A model generated the notes under the pieces. It worked only from the letters and a program-made list of their open reading frames with translations. It was not told the DNA's origin and did not search any database. Shown in pieces: positions 61,378 to 64,000 of a DNA stretch of 64,000 nucleotides. Source of the stretch: JAABTH01 sp964492615 (GTDB taxonomy: Bacteria > Bacillota > Dethiobacteria > DTU022); NCBI GenBank assembly GCA_964492615.1, contig CAZBKZ010000003.1:62001-126000 (forward strand), given 5' to 3'. The position numbers and the translations under genes are program-made. Every line of letters begins with the position of its first letter. Positions within the stretch are counted from its first letter, which is position 1.

Positions 61378-62478
61378 ATGAGGAAAATACCACTTGATGC
61401 TGCCAGACCCGGCATGATCCTGGCAAAAGATGTATACGGCAGCATGGGACAAACACTCCTTAAAACCGATAATACCCTTAAACCCCGCTACCTGACCTAC
61501 CTCGAGCAGGCCGGAATCGAGTATATATACGTTAAAGATCTGCGCATCAAGGATGTAGTGGTCGATGATCCGATCACCGACCGGACCAGGTATGAAGCAC
61601 GAACAATGGTCAGGGAAATAACCAGCGGTTTAAAGGCCTCTGAAAGACAGGGTAAAATTGCTAAAAGCATTAACGTAGGTAACTGGGACATCCTGAACAC
61701 GGTGAATAAAATTGTCGATGAGCTGCTTGAAAACAGGGATATCATGGTGCAGCTGGTGGACATCCGGTCTAAAGATAATTACCTCTTTGCCCACAGTGTT
61801 AACTGCGCCGTGATGGCCACCCTGGTGGCGAAAAAAATGAAGATGAAAGTTAAAGAACTGCGCTGGATAGCCACCGGCGCTCTCTTTCACGATTTAGGAA
61901 TGATTGCCATAGCAGATGAAATAGTCAGTAAACCCGCTGAGCTGACCGAAGCTGAATATAAGGAAATTAAAAAGCACCCCCTGCTGGGCTATGAAATATT
62001 CAAGCTTACAGATATTTTCGATGCCCGGGCCGGTGCGGTGGTTCTCCAGCATCATGAGCGTTTTCAGGGCCAGGGCTACCCGCGGGGGCTAAAAGGTAAA
62101 GAGATCAGCACCCTGGCCCAGATTACCGGCATCGCCGACGTTTACGACGCCCTTACTTCAGACCGGCCATACAGAAAGGCCTATAAACCTCATGAAGCGG
62201 TGGAAATGCTCCTCTCCTGGGGGGAAGAATACTTTGATGTAACCATTTTGCAGCACTTTCTCTCCGTAGTCGCCGCTTATCCGATCGGCTTCCACGTTTT
62301 GTTAAGCAACGGGGAAAGCGGCCTGGTTATTGATAACAACCCCGGTTTTACCTTAAGGCCGGTAGTAAGAATACTATATAAAGACGGCGAAACAATTTCG
62401 CCCCTGGAAGAACCTTACGACCTTGACCTCTCCCAGGTGCTCGACCTGACTATTGAAAAAGTGCTCGACGAAAATTAA
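61378..62478 (+). CDS. HD-GYP domain protein (probable cyclic-di-GMP phosphodiesterase)
   Basis: A 366-residue cytoplasmic protein. The N-terminal ~60 residues (PGMILAKDVYGSMGQTLLK) occur in many HD-GYP proteins. The HD-GYP domain has metal residues His139, His171-Asp172 (FHDLGM), His200, His225-His226 and the GYP signature at 233-235 (QGYPRGLKG), all intact, so hydrolysis of c-di-GMP is likely. No receiver or transmembrane part. It starts about 50 bases after oppF with GAAAGAAGG upstream and may be cotranscribed. Confidence 0.92.
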   Translation: MRKIPLDAARPGMILAKDVYGSMGQTLLKTDNTLKPRYLTYLEQAGIEYIYVKDLRIKDVVVDDPITDRTRYEARTMVREITSGLKASERQGKIAKSINVGNWDILNTVNKIVDELLENRDIMVQLVDIRSKDNYLFAHSVNCAVMATLVAKKMKMKVKELRWIATGALFHDLGMIAIADEIVSKPAELTEAEYKEIKKHPLLGYEIFKLTDIFDARAGAVVLQHHERFQGQGYPRGLKGKEISTLAQITGIADVYDALTSDRPYRKAYKPHEAVEMLLSWGEEYFDVTILQHFLSVVAAYPIGFHVLLSNGESGLVIDNNPGFTLRPVVRILYKDGETISPLEEPYDLDLSQVLDLTIEKVLDEN

Positions 62479-62497
62479 CCTGCACCGCCAACCACAT

Positions 62498-62575
62498 GCG
62501 CCCGTAGCTCAGCCCGGATAGAGTAACTGACTTCGAATCAGCAGGCCGCAGGTTCAAATCCTGCCGGGCGCACCA
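62498..62575 (+). tRNA. tRNA-Arg (anticodon TCG)
   Basis: 78 bases with an encoded CCA: acceptor GCGCCCG/CGGGCGC, anticodon loop CTTCGAA, T-arm GGTTCAAATCC. It should read CGN codons, mainly CGA. It begins 19 bases after the HD-GYP stop. Confidence 0.94.
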
Positions 62576-62580
62576 CCAGA

Positions 62581-62609
62581 AAGGCCCCTGCCTTAACGGC
62601 AGGGGCCTT
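62581..62609. terminator. Terminator-like hairpin after tRNA-Arg
   Basis: A perfect 12-bp stem AAGGCCCCTGCC/GGCAGGGGCCTT with a 5-base loop. T tracts are short on both sides. It can end the tRNA transcript on plus and the lipoprotein transcript on minus. Confidence 0.75.
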
Positions 62610-62641
62610 CAACTTGCTAGATAAATCGGCTTGGTTACACC

Positions 62642-63202
62642 TTAATCGTCATCATCACTTCTGCCCCAGCCGGAGGGAGAATGAGAACTGTCAAAATCCA
62701 TTCCACCGAATAGATTTTCCTGCTCTTCTTCGGCTTCTTTTGCTTTAAGCCATGCCTCATAAGAAGCAGATCCTCTGGTTTCATTAAACCACTCCAGGTA
62801 GCGGGGGTTATAAGTCCCCTTCGCCCCGTTATAGGCAAACCAGGCCATGTATTCCTTGGAGCCGGGCTGGGGAACCTGGGCTGTCGAGCTTGAACCGGAA
62901 CTTGCCGGTGGCGAGGCAGGCGGAGCAGTTACTGCATCTTCTTCGTCAACACCGCCAATAGCCAGGTCGTCAGGCTCTTCCTCTTCCTCAAGCGGATCTT
63001 TTGGATTAGCCACTTCTTCAATTTCCGCATTGGGGTCCACTTCATTGCGGTGAGATAAAAGTAACCAACCGGGCAGCTCACCATCCAGGCTGGCATCAAT
63101 TACAGTTTCCGGGCTGCGGGAACCAAGCAATCCACAACCGGTAAGCGAGATACCAAACAATAATACGAGTAAAACTACTAACAAGGTCTTAATTTTAGGC
63201 AT
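62642..63202 (-). CDS. Hypothetical lipoprotein
   Basis: Not recognised. 186 residues: a lipoprotein signal peptide with lipobox LTGC (Cys23), a short segment (TVIDASLDGELPGWLLLS), an acidic/Pro-Ser-rich low-complexity stretch (about 55-112) and a C-terminal WFAYNGAKGTYNPRYLEWF / ASYEAWLKAKEAEEEQE region with an Asp-rich end. Probably anchored on the outer face of the membrane, with the C-terminal ~50 residues as the only likely folded part. GGAGGAA precedes the ATG. It is divergent from the zinc-ribbon gene. Confidence 0.72.
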   Translation of the reverse strand: MPKIKTLLVVLLVLLFGISLTGCGLLGSRSPETVIDASLDGELPGWLLLSHRNEVDPNAEIEEVANPKDPLEEEEEPDDLAIGGVDEEDAVTAPPASPPASSGSSSTAQVPQPGSKEYMAWFAYNGAKGTYNPRYLEWFNETRGSASYEAWLKAKEAEEEQENLFGGMDFDSSHSPSGWGRSDDDD

Positions 63203-63415
63203 ATATTTTCCTCCTTTAAAGACCTTCTCCTAAAATAAGAACCCGCTTGTCAGACCTGACTTAGTAACGGGCTCGCTTCATGAATTATAACTGAAGAAAG
63301 TGATAAATGCAAGCAGTGGTTAAATGCCGTATGAATATGTTATAATGAAATCTACGATTCGGCAGGGCTACTGCCTGCTGAATTGCAAGGCATTTTTTTT
63401 ATGGGAGGTAAATAT

Positions 63416-64000
63416 ATGTCAGATATGAAAACCTGCCCTTTTTGCAACGAGGAAATACCGGTAAAAGCAATTAAATGCCGTTACTGCGAATCAATGCTTG
63501 ATGATGTTGAAGCAGTTCCGGTAGATCATTCCCAAACACCGGCTTCCGGTAAAAAAAGCAAAAAGAGGAATATAGCTGCACCACAGCAGGGTGTTTATTA
63601 CCAGGCGGTCGGCGGCAAAAAAAGTAAGAAGCGTTTTCTTATTCCGCTGATTGTCATTTTAGCTGTTTTACTGGTTGCCGGAGCAGGCACTGCCTACTGG
63701 TTTTTCTTCCGCGATGGTGGGCCCACAGCAACTGATCCTGTTGACGAAAGTGATATCGTAGGTTCATGGAAAGGGACTGGTGCGGGTGGAGAAGTGTATT
63801 TCCAATTTTTACCTAATGAAATGGTGAACATTGCGGTACCCGCCGAGAGTTACTGGTTTAGAACACAATACCGCATAGAGAACACAAACGAAGCCAGTTA
63901 TCTGGAGATTTATCACCGCGGCCTGGCAACCTGGGAGCGAACAGCCGAGCTCGCCGGCCGGGACCCGGAAACGATCATCATGACCGACACCTGGGACGGG
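63416..64000 (+). CDS. Zinc-ribbon membrane protein, 5' part
   Basis: Frame open to the window end (195 codons). Cys7, Cys10, Cys21 and Cys24 form an N-terminal zinc ribbon (CPFC ... CRYC), then a Lys/Ser-rich linker, a transmembrane helix (about 75-95, LIPLIVILAVLLVAGAGTAYW region), and an extracytoplasmic domain that starts near ESDIVGSWKGTGAGG, a pattern seen in many lipocalin-like or beta-rich surface domains. ATG 63416 follows GGGAGG. Function unknown. The 213 bases upstream hold a TATAAT-like element near 63340 and a GCAGG/CCTGC hairpin followed by a T run (63392-63400). Confidence 0.75.
   Translation, partial: MSDMKTCPFCNEEIPVKAIKCRYCESMLDDVEAVPVDHSQTPASGKKSKKRNIAAPQQGVYYQAVGGKKSKKRFLIPLIVILAVLLVAGAGTAYWFFFRDGGPTATDPVDESDIVGSWKGTGAGGEVYFQFLPNEMVNIAVPAESYWFRTQYRIENTNEASYLEIYHRGLATWERTAELAGRDPETIIMTDTWDG

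Noticed and set aside
1..64000. CRISPR arrays, insertion sequences, prophage genes, rRNA
   Set aside because: No regularly spaced repeats, transposase or integrase motifs, phage structural genes or rRNA sequences were recognised.

Overview
The window looks like a low-to-mid GC Firmicutes (Bacillota) chromosome, most likely an anaerobic Clostridia-type bacterium. The signs are strong AGGAGG ribosome-binding sites, frequent TTG starts, a long Bacillus-type SRP RNA, an AbrB with a C-terminal zinc-ribbon-like tail, Veg, SpoVG and RicT, plus the anaerobic enzymes pyruvate:ferredoxin oxidoreductase and formate-tetrahydrofolate ligase. From about 55 kb down to 4 kb the minus strand follows, in reverse, the conserved Bacillus subtilis order tRNA-Ser / SRP RNA / dnaX / ebfC / recR ... 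tmk / holB / ricT / abrB / metG / tatD / ksgA / veg / ispE / spoVG / glmU / prs / ctc / pth / mfd / spoVB / mazG / divIC / S1 protein / tilS / hpt / ftsH / coaX, with the folate genes nearby. Sporulation genes that normally sit inside this order (spoVT, yabP, yabQ, spoIIE, yabG, sspF, bofA) are not found here.

Layout: 1-4 kb, the 3' part of a PFOR gene, a nitroreductase and a patatin phospholipase. 4-10 kb, coaX and a plus-strand folate operon (CPBP-like membrane protein, folE, HD protein, folP, folB, folK). 10-25 kb, fhs, a P1-family peptidase, ftsH, hpt, tilS, an S1 protein, divIC, HU, mazG, spoVB and mfd. 25-32.7 kb, an accessory block between mfd and pth: a sigma-54 promoter, a formate/nitrite-family channel with a Cys-rich N-terminal module, a small protein that is the same Cys module alone, an iron-ADH-family protein with altered metal ligands, a cytoplasmic PAS histidine kinase, a sigma-54 response regulator, and a PII-Amt pair on the opposite strand. 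32.8-40.7 kb, pth, rplY, prs, a GlmU lacking its acetyltransferase part, spoVG, an NTP transferase, ispE, an NAD-salvage pair (pncB, pncA) and veg. 40.8-55.4 kb, information-processing genes, guaB, a hydrolase, DUF3786, recR, ebfC, dnaX, an ACT protein, SRP RNA and tRNA-Ser. 55.6-64 kb, a divergent oligopeptide-type ABC transporter (oppA | oppCBDF), an HD-GYP protein, tRNA-Arg, a lipoprotein and the start of a zinc-ribbon membrane protein.

The best candidate for an undescribed system is the sigma-54 block at 25.2-31 kb. A near-perfect -24/-12 element lies before the channel gene, and a sigma-54 activator with its kinase is encoded 3 kb downstream. The Cys module occurs fused to the channel and alone, with four cysteines in identical, gap-free spacing. 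Other points of interest are an HD protein in the folate operon that could fill the missing dihydroneopterin-triphosphate dephosphorylation step, a GlmU without its acetyltransferase part, a CPBP-like protein without its catalytic residues, and a probable ATT start codon.

All calls come from reading the sequence and remembered family features. No search was run, and product names without clear motifs are given lower confidence.
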